NCBI GenBank assembly: GCA_943330235.2
Contig: CALQGY020000022.1
Location: 1 to 40,879, forward strand
Length of the DNA stretch: 40,879 nt
Reading direction: 5' to 3'
Source of the DNA: Candidatus Kuenenia stuttgartensis
Lineage (GTDB): Bacteria > Gemmatimonadota > Gemmatimonadetes > Gemmatimonadales > Gemmatimonadaceae
The translations under genes and the position numbers were made by a program. Positions within the stretch are counted from its first letter, which is position 1; every line of letters begins with the position of its first letter. This document shows, piece by piece, positions 1 to 9,838 of the stretch. The notes under the pieces are model-generated. The model saw nothing but the letters and a program-made list of their open reading frames with translations. It made no database searches and was not told the DNA's origin.

Positions 1-45
1 GAACGTGCCGAAGGCGAACGTGCCGAAGGCGAACGTGCCGAAGGC
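1..45 (+). repeat. 15-bp tandem repeat, three copies
   Basis: The unit GAACGTGCCGAAGGC occurs three times in a row from base 1 and may extend left of the window. In the frame of the Rieske protein it encodes ERAEG three times, followed by a Gly/Cys/Ser-rich stretch and then the arginine motif. The unit length is a multiple of three, so copy-number changes would keep the frame. Confidence 0.85.
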
Positions 46-2814
46 GGCGGGTGCTCGGGGGGATGCGGGTCGTCCAAGCCGGCGTCGGTCGACCGTCGTC
101 GCTTCTTCGGGCTCGCCTCCGCGATGTCGGCCGGCGCGCTCGTCGCCACGGGCTGCGGCGACTCGGTGTTCGGTGTGCCGTCGACCATCACGCCGCTCCC
201 CGGCGTGCTCCCCAAGGTCGACCCGCGCACGGTGAAAGAGTTGTCACGCATCGGCGGCGTGGCCGTCATCAACGCCGACGGGTACGGACCGATCGCCGTC
301 GAGCGACTGGGGGAGGGCAGCTATCGCGCCTTCTCCCTCGCCTGCCCGCATCGCGGCACCTTCGTGAAGCCGACGGCGACGGGCTTCAAGTGCCCCAATC
401 ACCAGGCGCTCTTCACCGTTGATGGCAAGTGGAGCGGCGGCAAGGAAACCGGCGACCTTCCCGAGTTGAGCGTCGCCGTGGACGAGGACGGCCTGCTGGT
501 GATCGGCGGGACCGCCGCCACGCCGATCGCGCCGGCGTCGCCGATGATTGCGGTCTCACCGGCCGCTGAAGTCTTCACCGCGGTGCGCGGCGCGGCGTCG
601 CCGGTGCCGCAACTGGTGACCATCACGAATAGCGGGGCAGGGGCGCTCGCCGATCTGGCCGCCGTCGTCGGCTATACCGACGGGCAGCCCGCCGGATGGC
701 TGACGGCGTCGCTGGACGCCGCCTCGGCACCCGCCATCCTCACCTTGACCGTGAACTCCGCCGGGCTCGAAGCCGGCGTGCTGCAAGCCACCGTGCAGGT
801 AACCGCGCGCACGGCGGCGAACGGGCCCATCGCGATGCCGGTCACGCTCGTCGTCATCGAGCCCGCGGTGGCGCCGGCGGTGTTGCTGTCGCCGGCGGCC
901 GTGGCGTTCGCGACGACGCAGGGGGGATCGGTGTCCTCGCAGTCGGTGCAGGTGCTCAACAGCGGTGGAGGCACGTTGCGCGGCCTCACGGTGGGCGTGG
1001 TGGCGTACGGCCCCGGCGCCAGCGACTGGCTCACCATCACGCGCACGGGGGACACCGCTCCGGCCACGCTCGCGGTGGGCGCCGCCGTGTCGGCACTCGC
1101 GGTGGGCAGCTACTCCGCCACGGTCCCGATCACGGGAACGGGGGCGGTCAGTGGCACGATGCTGGTCACGCTGATCGTCGAGGCGCCGACGGCCGCGCCC
1201 GATGTGCTGCTGACGCCGGCCGCGGTGAGCTTCTCGGTGGTGGATGGCGATCCCTCGCCCGCGCCGTCGATGGTGAACGTGACGCGCGATGGCGGCGGTG
1301 CCCTCTCGGGGCTCACCGTCAGCGGCATTGCCTATGTGTCGGGGGGCACGGGCTGGTTGGCGGCCACCCTCAATCAGGCGGCGGTGCCGGCGGTGCTTAC
1401 CGTCACCCCGTCCACGGCGGCGCTGGCGGTCGGCACGCACACGGCGCGTATCACGGTGCGTTCGACCTCGGCCTCCGCACCCAAGGAAGTTCTGGTCACC
1501 TGCGCGGTCACGGCGCGTGGTATCGCGCCGGCCATCATGCTCTCGTCCACGTCGCTGGCCTTCACGACGCTGCGGGGGGCCAGCCCGAGCGCGGAAAGCG
1601 TTACCATCAGCAATAGCGGCGGCGGCGCACTGAGCGGCCTGTCCACGGCCGCGGTGGTGTACGGCGCTGGGGTTACCGGTTGGCTGACCGCCACGCTCAG
1701 TAGCACCACCTCGCCGGCGACGTTGAGCTGCACGGTGTCGAGCAGCACGCTGGCGCCGGGCACCTACACCGCCAGCGTGCGAGTCTCCGCGACCACGGCG
1801 AGTAATGGACCGCAGACGTTGACCGTGACGCTCACCGTGACCGCACCCGCCGCCGTGCCGACCATGGCGCTATCCGCGACCGCGGCCACGTTCAATGCCA
1901 CGGCGGGCGGTGCGGTCCCCGCACAATCCATCACGGTCACCAATAGCGGTACCGGCGCCTTGGCCGGGGTGAGCGCGGGGGCCGTCTCGTATGGGGCGGG
2001 AGCCGCCGGGTGGCTGGCCGTTACCGCCAGCGGCGCGCTAGCACCGGTGACGCTCTCCCTGGCGGTGACCACCGGCGCCTTGGCCGCGGGGACCTACACG
2101 GCCACCTTCGCGGTCGCCGCGACCGGCGTGCCGGCGCAGACGGTCACGGTGACGCTGGTGATCGCTGGGGTGCCCTCGCTCAGTCTCTCCAGCGCCAGCG
2201 CCACCTTCAGCGCCGCCACCGGCGCGACGCCCACGGCGCAGACGATCACGATCTCCAACGGCGGCTCCGGCACGCTCACGGGATTGGCCTACGCCGTCGC
2301 CTACGCGTCGGGAGCCGGGTGGCTCTCCTCGTCCACCCTGACTAGCGCCACCGCACCGGCCATACTGACGCTGCGTGCCACCACGACCGGGCTCGCCGCG
2401 GGGACGTACACGGCCACCGTCACCGTCACCGGCACCGGTGTCACCGCGAAAACCATCGCGGTGACGCTCACCGTCACCGCGTCCGGACTTGCGGTGGTCA
2501 TCGCCAGCTGGCCGGCGCTGGCCAACGTGGGCGGCATCGCGGGGACGGTCGGCAACGTCGGTGGCCAACCCACCGCCGTCGTCCGCACGGGGGCCAACAC
2601 CTTCGCGGCCTACTCGCTGCGCTGTCCGCACAACGGGACCACCGTGCGCATCGAGAACTGGCAGTCCACGGGGTCGGCGTTCCACTGCCCCAATCATGAC
2701 GCCATTTTTACCTCGGCGGGGGTCTGCATGCCCGCGTCGCCGCAGAGGACCACCAATCTGGTCGCGCGCACGGTGACCTACACAGCCGGCGACACCACGC
2801 TCTATATCGCCTGA
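1..2814 (+). CDS. Secreted double-Rieske protein with six Ig/BACON-like repeats (5' partial)
   Basis: The reading frame is open from base 1 and has no start codon before ATG 124, so the true start lies upstream of the window. The codons just before 124 encode DRRRFFGLAS followed by a hydrophobic stretch ending LVATGC (cysteine near base 160), which looks like a twin-arginine signal with a lipobox. An N-terminal Rieske motif follows: CPH at 343-351 and CPNH at 391-402. Six repeats of about 108 residues cover bases 541-2484. Each has an ITNSGxGxLxGL-like strand and a GWL motif, as in BACON/Ig-like domains. A second Rieske motif closes the protein: CPH at 2623-2631 and CPNH at 2686-2697. The Cys/His ligands suggest two [2Fe-2S] clusters on one exported protein, probably an electron-transfer role; the partner is unknown. 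Starting at ATG 124 would remove the arginine pair, so I reject it. Confidence 0.8.
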   Translation, partial: ERAEGERAEGERAEGGGCSGGCGSSKPASVDRRRFFGLASAMSAGALVATGCGDSVFGVPSTITPLPGVLPKVDPRTVKELSRIGGVAVINADGYGPIAVERLGEGSYRAFSLACPHRGTFVKPTATGFKCPNHQALFTVDGKWSGGKETGDLPELSVAVDEDGLLVIGGTAATPIAPASPMIAVSPAAEVFTAVRGAASPVPQLVTITNSGAGALADLAAVVGYTDGQPAGWLTASLDAASAPAILTLTVNSAGLEAGVLQATVQVTARTAANGPIAMPVTLVVIEPAVAPAVLLSPAAVAFATTQGGSVSSQSVQVLNSGGGTLRGLTVGVVAYGPGASDWLTITRTGDTAPATLAVGAAVSALAVGSYSATVPITGTGAVSGTMLVTLIVEAPTAAPDVLLTPAAVSFSVVDGDPSPAPSMVNVTRDGGGALSGLTVSGIAYVSGGTGWLAATLNQAAVPAVLTVTPSTAALAVGTHTARITVRSTSASAPKEVLVTCAVTARGIAPAIMLSSTSLAFTTLRGASPSAESVTISNSGGGALSGLSTAAVVYGAGVTGWLTATLSSTTSPATLSCTVSSSTLAPGTYTASVRVSATTASNGPQTLTVTLTVTAPAAVPTMALSATAATFNATAGGAVPAQSITVTNSGTGALAGVSAGAVSYGAGAAGWLAVTASGALAPVTLSLAVTTGALAAGTYTATFAVAATGVPAQTVTVTLVIAGVPSLSLSSASATFSAATGATPTAQTITISNGGSGTLTGLAYAVAYASGAGWLSSSTLTSATAPAILTLRATTTGLAAGTYTATVTVTGTGVTAKTIAVTLTVTASGLAVVIASWPALANVGGIAGTVGNVGGQPTAVVRTGANTFAAYSLRCPHNGTTVRIENWQSTGSAFHCPNHDAIFTSAGVCMPASPQRTTNLVARTVTYTAGDTTLYIA

Positions 2815-2824
2815 CGGCGCGCGC

Positions 2825-2883
2825 CCGAGCCTGCGCTCGGCACCCCGGTCTCTGCATGGCGATGTCGCCAGCGGGGACCGGGG
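2825..2883 (+). terminator. Two adjacent hairpins after the Rieske gene
   Basis: A small perfect hairpin, CCGAGC-CTGC-GCTCGG (2825-2840), is followed by a longer one at 2843-2883. The longer stem has CCCCGGTC pairing with GACCGGGG at the base and TGGCGA pairing with TCGCCA at the tip, with two G-T wobble positions between. No T-tract follows, so intrinsic termination is uncertain. The position just after the stop at 2814 suits transcript-end formation. Confidence 0.5.
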
Positions 2884-2950
2884 TTGCGTGTCTCTGCCCC
2901 TCGGTTTGCGGCGGGCCGGCGTGTGCTCCGAAGCGTTTCGGGCGCTCGTA

Positions 2951-2979
2951 TTGAACCCCCCGTCCGCCGGGGCTATCAT
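2951..2979 (+). promoter_or_regulatory. Sigma-70-like promoter for the fmdB-argS-purM-rib-pts run
   Basis: TTGAAC (2951-2956) and TATCAT (2974-2979) are separated by exactly 17 bases. The -10 box ends 47 bases before the ATG at 3027. It is the only well-spaced promoter I found between the Rieske gene and the long run of overlapping genes, so it is the best candidate for its main promoter. Confidence 0.55.
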
Positions 2980-3026
2980 TCAAGGCTGAATTCCCCTCTG
3001 TCACGTATCGCCCAAGTTTCGATCCC

Positions 3027-3341
3027 ATGCCGACTTACGAGTTCCGTTGCCCAGACGGCACGATCATCGAACGGGTCTTCAAGATTTCTGAAGTCCCCAG
3101 CGAAATTCCGTCGCCCAACGGCGACGGCATGGCCACGCGCATGATCAGCGGCGGCGCCGCGCTGTTGTTCAAAGGATCGGGGTTCTACATCACCGACTAC
3201 GGCAAAGACGGCAAGAAGGACCAGCGCGCGGCAGCGGGCGACAAGGGTGCGTCCAGCGCCGGCGGATCCGACAGCGCGTCCAGCAGCAAGCCCGCATCGG
3301 GCGGCACCTCCAGCGCGCCCTCGTCGCCCAAGAGCGAGTGA
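3027..3341 (+). CDS. FmdB-family small protein with degenerate zinc ribbon
   Basis: The 104-residue product begins MPTYEFRC and carries the FmdB-family core FKGSGFYITDYG at residues 49-60. FmdB-type regulatory proteins normally start with a CxxC...CxxC zinc ribbon. Here only Cys8 remains and the second cysteine pair is replaced by a SPNGDG stretch, so the zinc site looks lost. From about residue 60 the tail is low-complexity Ser/Ala/Gly/Lys, probably disordered. It is the first gene after the 2951 promoter and ends 34 bases before argS. Members often sit next to housekeeping genes and their biochemical role is not established; a nucleic-acid-binding role would be a guess. Confidence 0.8.
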   Translation: MPTYEFRCPDGTIIERVFKISEVPSEIPSPNGDGMATRMISGGAALLFKGSGFYITDYGKDGKKDQRAAAGDKGASSAGGSDSASSSKPASGGTSSAPSSPKSE

Positions 3342-3375
3342 CCGTGCGCCTTCGTTTCCCCGTGACTCTCGACTC

Positions 3376-5028
3376 GTGAATCAGGCTGAGGCTCTCCGCG
3401 CAGAAATTGCGCGTGCCGCGCGCGCACTCGGTGCGCCGGACGACAGCACGCCCGTGCTGGAACGTCCGCGCGATCCCTCGCACGGCGATTGGGCAACCAA
3501 CGTCGCGATGACGCTCGCCAAGCCGCTCGGCCGCAAGCCGCGCGACATCGCCGAAGCGCTCTTGGGCGCCATGGACCTGCCCAGTGTGGGCGTCATTGCG
3601 GCCGACATCGCCGGCCCTGGGTTCCTCAATTTTCGACTGGATCCGGGATTCCTCGCGCGTGGCTTGCTGCCCATGCTCGCCAATCCCGACGCATGGGGAC
3701 GGCACGATATCGGCCACGGCGAGCGTGTCGTGGTGGAGTTCGTCTCCGCCAACCCCACCGGCCCGTTGCATGTGGGACACGGACGCCAAGCGGCACTCGG
3801 CGACGCTATCAGCACCCTGCTGGAATGGACCGGCTGGGCCGTCGATCGCGAGTTCTACTACAACGACGCCGGCGCGCAGATCGCGAATCTGGCCAAGAGC
3901 ACGCAGGCGCGCGTGCGCGAGTTGGCGGGGCAGGCGCTGGAGATTCCCGAGGGGGGATATCACGGCGAGTACATCCGCGAGATCGCGCAGGCCTACATCG
4001 CGCAGCATCCTGATGATGCCGCGGGTGACGACCTCGCAGCCATGCAGGCGTTTGCGGTCGCGGCGCTCCGTCACGAGCAGGATCTCGATCTGCAGGCGTT
4101 TGGCGTGAAGTTCAACACGTACTACCTCGAGAGTTCGTTGTACACCGACGGCCGCGTCAACACGACGGTCGATGCGCTGCGCGCCTCCGGTCACACGTAC
4201 GAAGAGGAGGGCGCGCTGTTCCTGCGCACCACCGACTTCGGCGATGACAAGGACCGCGTGATGAAAAAGAGCGCGGCCAAGGGTGGGGACTATACGTACT
4301 TCGTGCCCGATGTCGCGTATCACGTGACCAAGTGGGAGCGTGGCTATCACCGGGCCATCAACGTGCAGGGCGCCGATCACCACAGCACCATCACGCGCGT
4401 GCGCGCTGGGTTGCAGGCGCTCGATATCGGGATCCCCAAGGGCTATCCCGATTACGTGCTGCATCAGATGGTGACCGTCATGAAGGGCGGCGAAGAGGTC
4501 AAGATCTCCAAGCGCGCTGGCTCGTATGTCACGGTGCGCGATCTGATCGACGAAGTGGGACGCGACGCCGTGCGCTACTTCTACCTCATGCGGCGCGGTG
4601 ATTCGCAGCTCGTCTTCGACATCGACTTGGCACGTAGCCAGTCGGAGGAGAATCCGGTCTACTACGTGCAGATGGCGCACGCCCGCATGAGCGGCATCTT
4701 CCGCGTCGGCGAAATCGATGTCGCAACGGTGACCGGCGAGGGCGTGGAGCTCGCGGTCCTGTCCGAACCGGCCGAGCTCGAACTCATCAAGCAACTGCTC
4801 GACTTCCCGTCGACGGTACGCGGGGCCGCCGAAAATCTCGAGCCGCATCGCGTGGCGGCCTGGCTGCTGGAAACGGCGCGGGCAGGACACACGTGGTACC
4901 ACAAGCATCACGTTCTCGGTGAACCCGAAGACATCACCCGCGCACGCCTAGTCTTGGCGCGCGCCACGCAGCTGGGGCTCGCCGCCGGCCTGCGTATCCT
5001 TGGACTTTCCGCGCCGGAGCGCATGTGA
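3376..5028 (+). CDS. argS: Arginyl-tRNA synthetase
   Basis: Charges tRNA-Arg with arginine in the cytoplasm. The 550-residue product is of normal class I ArgRS length. The HIGH motif reads ANPTGPLHVGHGR at residues 125-137 and the KMSKS-equivalent is KISKRAG. The N-terminal tRNA-contacting domain (residues 1-90) and the C-terminal anticodon-binding domain, ending LGLSAPERM, are present. I chose GTG 3376 because it gives NQAEALRAEIARAA, a normal ArgRS N-terminus. The frame stays open upstream to 3247, but that stretch overlaps fmdB and is unusually rich in Pro and Arg, typical of an out-of-frame shadow. The stop overlaps the next gene's GTG by four bases, so they are translationally coupled. 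Confidence 0.96.
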   Translation: MNQAEALRAEIARAARALGAPDDSTPVLERPRDPSHGDWATNVAMTLAKPLGRKPRDIAEALLGAMDLPSVGVIAADIAGPGFLNFRLDPGFLARGLLPMLANPDAWGRHDIGHGERVVVEFVSANPTGPLHVGHGRQAALGDAISTLLEWTGWAVDREFYYNDAGAQIANLAKSTQARVRELAGQALEIPEGGYHGEYIREIAQAYIAQHPDDAAGDDLAAMQAFAVAALRHEQDLDLQAFGVKFNTYYLESSLYTDGRVNTTVDALRASGHTYEEEGALFLRTTDFGDDKDRVMKKSAAKGGDYTYFVPDVAYHVTKWERGYHRAINVQGADHHSTITRVRAGLQALDIGIPKGYPDYVLHQMVTVMKGGEEVKISKRAGSYVTVRDLIDEVGRDAVRYFYLMRRGDSQLVFDIDLARSQSEENPVYYVQMAHARMSGIFRVGEIDVATVTGEGVELAVLSEPAELELIKQLLDFPSTVRGAAENLEPHRVAAWLLETARAGHTWYHKHHVLGEPEDITRARLVLARATQLGLAAGLRILGLSAPERM

Positions 5029-5956
5029 CCGTCAACACCGCCAGTCCCGTCCTCGTCGTCGGGTCGGTGGCTCTCGACTCTGTCGAAACGCCATTCGGAC
5101 GCGCCGATGATGTGCTCGGTGGTTCGGGCACCTTCTTCTCGTCGGCCGCCTCGCACTTCGCGCCGGTGCAGCTGGTCGGTGTCGTCGGTGATGACTATCC
5201 CGTTGAGAAGCTGGCGGTGCTCACCGAGCGCGGCGTCGATCTCTCGGGTGTCGAGCAGACGGCCGGCTCCAGCTTCCGCTGGCGCGGGCGCTATCGGCAT
5301 GATCTTAATGCGGCCGAGACGCTCGAGACGCATCTGGGCGTCTTCTCGCACTTCGCGCCCAAAATTCCGGAAAAGTTCCGGCGCGCGCCGTTTGTGTTTC
5401 TCGCCAACATCGATCCGCGCCTGCAGCTGCAGGTGCTGGAACAGGTGGAAAAGCCGCGGCTTGTTGCGTGCGACACGATGAATTTCTGGATTGAGTCGCG
5501 GCGCCCCGAACTGCTGGAACTGCTCAAGCACGTCGACCTCATCACGCTCAATGATGGCGAGGCGCGTCAGCTCACCGAGCACACCAATCTCGTGCACGCC
5601 GCGCGCTGGATCCTCGATCGCGGCCCGCGTCATGTCTTGATCAAAAAGGGCGAACACGGCGCGTTCATGTTCACCAAGGACAGCGTGTTCTTCGCGCCGG
5701 CCTATCCGCTCGAATCGGTCTTCGATCCCACCGGCGCTGGCGATTCCTTCGCGGGCGGCTTCATCGGGCATCTGGCCGCCACCGGCGACCTCAGCGACCG
5801 CGGCATGCGTCGCGCCGTCGTGGTGGGCTCCGCGATGGGCTCGTTCGCCGTGGAGAAGTTCTCCAACACGCGCCTCCTCGAAATCACGCGCGCCGACATC
5901 GACGCCCGTGTGCAGGAGTTCCGTCAGCTGGTGGCCTTCGACGCGGACATGTCGGC

Positions 5957-5960
<4 letters not shown>
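5025..5960 (+). CDS. PfkB-family sugar/nucleoside kinase
   Basis: The 311-residue protein is a ribokinase-fold carbohydrate kinase. Visible features are the N-terminal strand VLVVGSVALDSV, a GGSGTFFSSAA glycine motif near residue 32, and the PfkB signature DPTGAGDSFAGGF at residues 234-246, which supplies the anion hole and catalytic Asp240. It phosphorylates a small sugar-like or nucleoside substrate with ATP; the substrate cannot be read from the sequence. Adenosine, ribose and fructose-1-phosphate kinases all belong here. It overlaps argS (GTGA) and purM (ATGA) by four bases each. Lying next to purM hints at a nucleoside or ribose substrate, but only weakly. Confidence 0.88.
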
Positions 5961-7017
<1,057 letters not shown>

Positions 7018-7021
<4 letters not shown>

Positions 7022-8061
7022 GTGGTCTTGCGCGCGGGCGTTCGTCACGGCCGCCGCTCGCGGCGATCGTGGCACTGCTCGCTGGTCTGGTGGGCGCGAC
7101 CCAACCGGCCCGCGCGCAAGGCGTGTCGCCGAATTGCACGGTGACACCCGCGGTGGTGGGCAACGCAACCGACATCTGCCGGAAGGCGGCCGATGTCTTC
7201 GCGTTTGTCGTGCCGCAGCTTGGCGTCGCGCTGGCGGGTGGGAATCCCGTCCTTGGAGAGGGTGGCACGCTTGGGGGATGGGGCAAGCGCAGCCTGACAC
7301 TGCGCGTCAGCGCGGTGGATGGCCTCGTACCGCAGAGCAACGTGCCGCTCACCCTCACGCGCACGGGCGCCGTCGGTGATCAATTCGGCGCCAAGCGCGT
7401 GCCGGTCCCCATGCCGTCGGTCGATGCGGCGATCGGCGTCGTGAAGGGCATTCCCCTCGGCCTCACCAACATCGGTGGCGTGGACGTGTTGCTCGGGGCC
7501 ACGGTCGTGCCCACGGTCGCGTCCGGCGCCTTCCGGTTGGCGCCCGCCGCGAGCGCCGTCGCGGTGTCGTACGGCGCACGCGTCGGGCTGCTGCAGGAGT
7601 CCGCGTTCGTGCCGGGCGTGAGCGTCAGCTACATGCGTCGCAAGGTGCCCACGCTCAACGCCGACTACACCACCGCCAACGACACGCTGCAGGTCCGCAA
7701 CGCGTCCTTAACGGCCAATGCCCTACGATTGGTGGCGAGCAAGCGGCTCGCCATCTTCGGCGTGGCGGCCGGCATCGGCCGCGACGACATCACGGGCGTA
7801 ACCGGCGTGCGGGCCATCGTGAACGAACCCGTGCTCGGCACCACGCAGCGCGCCGAGATGGCGTTTCCGGTCCTGCGCGAATCCGTGCAACGCAACACGG
7901 CGTTTGTGAACGCGTCGCTCAGTCTCATCGTCGCACGTCTGGTGGCCGAGTACGGGCGCTCCAGCGCCGGTGCGCTGCGGCAGACGCTCAACACGTTCGA
8001 CGGACATCAGGCGAACGACGCCTATTCGTACGGATCGGTCGGCATCACCGTCCGCTTCTGA
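7018..8061 (+). CDS. Secreted, probably outer-membrane beta-barrel protein of unknown function
   Basis: GTG 7018 overlaps the purM stop and gives a signal peptide: basic start SGLARGRSSR, hydrophobic AAIVALLAGLVGA, and a cleavage site after ARA near residue 34. The mature 310 or so residues alternate polar and hydrophobic residues (for example AVAVSYGARVGLLQ and VAGIGRD). They end SVGITVRF, a terminal aromatic strand like that of outer-membrane barrels, which favours BamA-dependent insertion. I recognise no named family. The frame is open upstream of 7018, but that stretch lies within purM. It is an odd insertion between purine and riboflavin genes; transport of a related metabolite is conceivable but unsupported. 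Confidence 0.65.
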
Positions 8062-8068
8062 GCGGGGG

Positions 8069-9175
8069 ATGCTCGTCACGCTGGCAGATGATGCGCGCTT
8101 CATGCAGCGCGCGCTGGAGTTGGCGGAACGGGGGGCGGGGCAGGTCGCTCCCAATCCGCTGGTGGGCGCGGTGGTCGTGCGCGAGGGCGTCGTCGTGGGT
8201 GAGGGCTGGCACGCCCGCTACGGGAGCGACCACGCCGAAGTCATGGCCCTGCACGAGGCGGGAGCCGCGGCGCACGGGGCCACCGTGTACGTCACGCTTG
8301 AGCCGTGCCACCACGAAGGCAAAACGCCCCCGTGCACGCGCGCCCTGCTCGCCGCCGGCGTCGCGCGTGTGGTGTACGCGGTCCCCGATCCCAACCCCAC
8401 GGCGGCGGGCGGTGCTGCGGCGCTGCGTGCGCAGCACGTCGAGGTGACCGGTGGTGTGCTCGAGCGCGCCGCGCGCGATCAGAACGCGCCGTTCCTGCAC
8501 GCGATGCGCGACACCGCGCTCCCGTTTGTGACGCTCAAGCTGGCCCTCTCCATCGACGGCGCACTGGTCGATGCCAGCCGCACGCGCGCGTGGCTGACCG
8601 GCAGCGAGTCTCGCCGTGCCGTGCACACCCTCCGCGCGGGCGCGGATGCGATTGCCGTCGGTATCGGCACGGCGCTGGCCGACGATCCCGCCCTCACCGT
8701 GCGCGAGGGGCCAGCACCACGGGTCACGCCGCGTCGGGTGGTCTTCGATCGCCACGCACGGCTGCCGCTGACCTCCGCGTTGGTGCAGTCGGCGCGGCAG
8801 GTTCCGGTCACGGTCCTCTGCGACAACGCGGTCGCCAACCATGCGCGCGACGCGCGGGTACGGGCGCTCACCGACCACGGCGTGCAGATCGTCACGGCGG
8901 GTTCATTGCCGGAGTCGCTCGCCTGCCTGCGCGCCGAGGGCGTCGGGCACCTGATGGTCGAGGGGGGCGCCACGATCGCGTCGGCGCTCATGGCGGCCGG
9001 TTTGGTACACCGACTGATTACCTTTCACGCGCCGGTCATCCTGGGAGCCGGAGCGCTTCCCGCGTTCGCCGCCTTGCCGGCGCAAACGGTCGATGCCGCA
9101 CCCCGCTTGCGCGTCATCGCGCGCCGCGAGCATGGGCCCGACTTGATGACCACCTACGCTGTTTCTGGAGACTGA
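8069..9175 (+). CDS. ribD: Bifunctional riboflavin biosynthesis deaminase/reductase RibD
   Basis: Deaminates the pyrimidine produced from GTP and then reduces its ribosyl chain with NADPH. The 368-residue product has both domains. The N-terminal deaminase has His55-Ala-Glu57 and the zinc ligands Cys80 and Cys89 in EPCHHEGKTPPCT. The C-terminal reductase runs from about residue 150 (PFVTLKLALSIDG) through VEGGATIASALMAAG. ATG 8069 is preceded by a purine-rich GAGCGGGGG and lies eight bases after the upstream stop; earlier in-frame codons fall inside the barrel gene. It heads the rib block, and the seven-base gap leaves no room for an FMN riboswitch. Confidence 0.95.
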   Translation: MLVTLADDARFMQRALELAERGAGQVAPNPLVGAVVVREGVVVGEGWHARYGSDHAEVMALHEAGAAAHGATVYVTLEPCHHEGKTPPCTRALLAAGVARVVYAVPDPNPTAAGGAAALRAQHVEVTGGVLERAARDQNAPFLHAMRDTALPFVTLKLALSIDGALVDASRTRAWLTGSESRRAVHTLRAGADAIAVGIGTALADDPALTVREGPAPRVTPRRVVFDRHARLPLTSALVQSARQVPVTVLCDNAVANHARDARVRALTDHGVQIVTAGSLPESLACLRAEGVGHLMVEGGATIASALMAAGLVHRLITFHAPVILGAGALPAFAALPAQTVDAAPRLRVIARREHGPDLMTTYAVSGD

Positions 9176-9182
9176 CGACAGG

Positions 9183-9812
9183 ATGTTCACCGGGCTCGTC
9201 GACGACGTGGGAACGATCACGCACGTGGCAGACACGTCGGCGGGGCGCGAGCTGCGCATCCGTTGCGGGTACCGCGATCTCGCGGATGGCGAAAGCATCG
9301 CGGTCAACGGCGCCTGCCTGACGGTACGCGCGCACGGCGTCGAGGACGACCGCCATGGCTGGTTCACCGTCGCGGCAGTCGTGACCACACTCGGTCGCAC
9401 CAACGTCGGCGCCTGGGACGTGGGTGACCGCGTCAACCTCGAGCGCGCCATGCGACTGGGCGATCGGCTGGGCGGACATCTGGTGCTGGGACATGTTGAT
9501 GACCTCGCAACGGTCACCGACACCCGTCTGCAAGATGACGCATGGCTGATCGATCTGGCCCTACCTGACGCGCTGCTGCCGCTCATGGTGGCGCACGGAT
9601 CCGTCACGGTGAACGGCGTGAGCTTGACCGTCAACGCGCTACTCGACGACGGGATCCAGCTGTCCATCATCGAGTACACCCGACGACACACGACCCTCGG
9701 CGATCTCGCCCTGGGCGCCTCCGTGCACGTCGAGGCGGATGTGCTCGCCAAGCATGTCGAACGATTGTTGGCGCCACAGCGTGCCCGCCTCCCCGACGGG
9801 ATGCGCGCGTGA
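9183..9812 (+). CDS. ribE: Riboflavin synthase alpha chain
   Basis: Converts two molecules of 6,7-dimethyl-8-ribityllumazine to riboflavin plus a pyrimidinedione. The 209-residue protein starts with the diagnostic MFTGLVDDVGTI. It has the expected two lumazine-binding repeats: the first with GESIAVNGACLTV, the second with HGSVTVNGVSLTVN. EYTRRHTTLGD near the end is typical. An ACAGG stretch precedes the ATG at short spacing. The gene lies 7 bases after ribD and its stop overlaps possible GTG/ATG starts of ribBA. Some nomenclatures call this ribC; I use ribE. Confidence 0.96.
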   Translation: MFTGLVDDVGTITHVADTSAGRELRIRCGYRDLADGESIAVNGACLTVRAHGVEDDRHGWFTVAAVVTTLGRTNVGAWDVGDRVNLERAMRLGDRLGGHLVLGHVDDLATVTDTRLQDDAWLIDLALPDALLPLMVAHGSVTVNGVSLTVNALLDDGIQLSIIEYTRRHTTLGDLALGASVHVEADVLAKHVERLLAPQRARLPDGMRA

Positions 9813-9838
9813 TGGCCGAACAGACTGAGGAGTCGCAG

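Noticed and set aside
2038-2979. Long minus-strand frame opposite the Rieske protein
   Set aside because: It is Arg/Gly/Asp-rich, has no recognisable domain and mirrors the high-GC codon structure of the plus-strand gene.
3190-4911. 573-codon minus-strand frame opposite argS
   Set aside because: The plus strand encodes an unmistakable ArgRS; the opposite frame is a typical high-GC shadow.
8062-8068. Possible FMN riboswitch before ribD
   Set aside because: The gap is seven bases and no RFN-like conserved segment is visible within the barrel gene.
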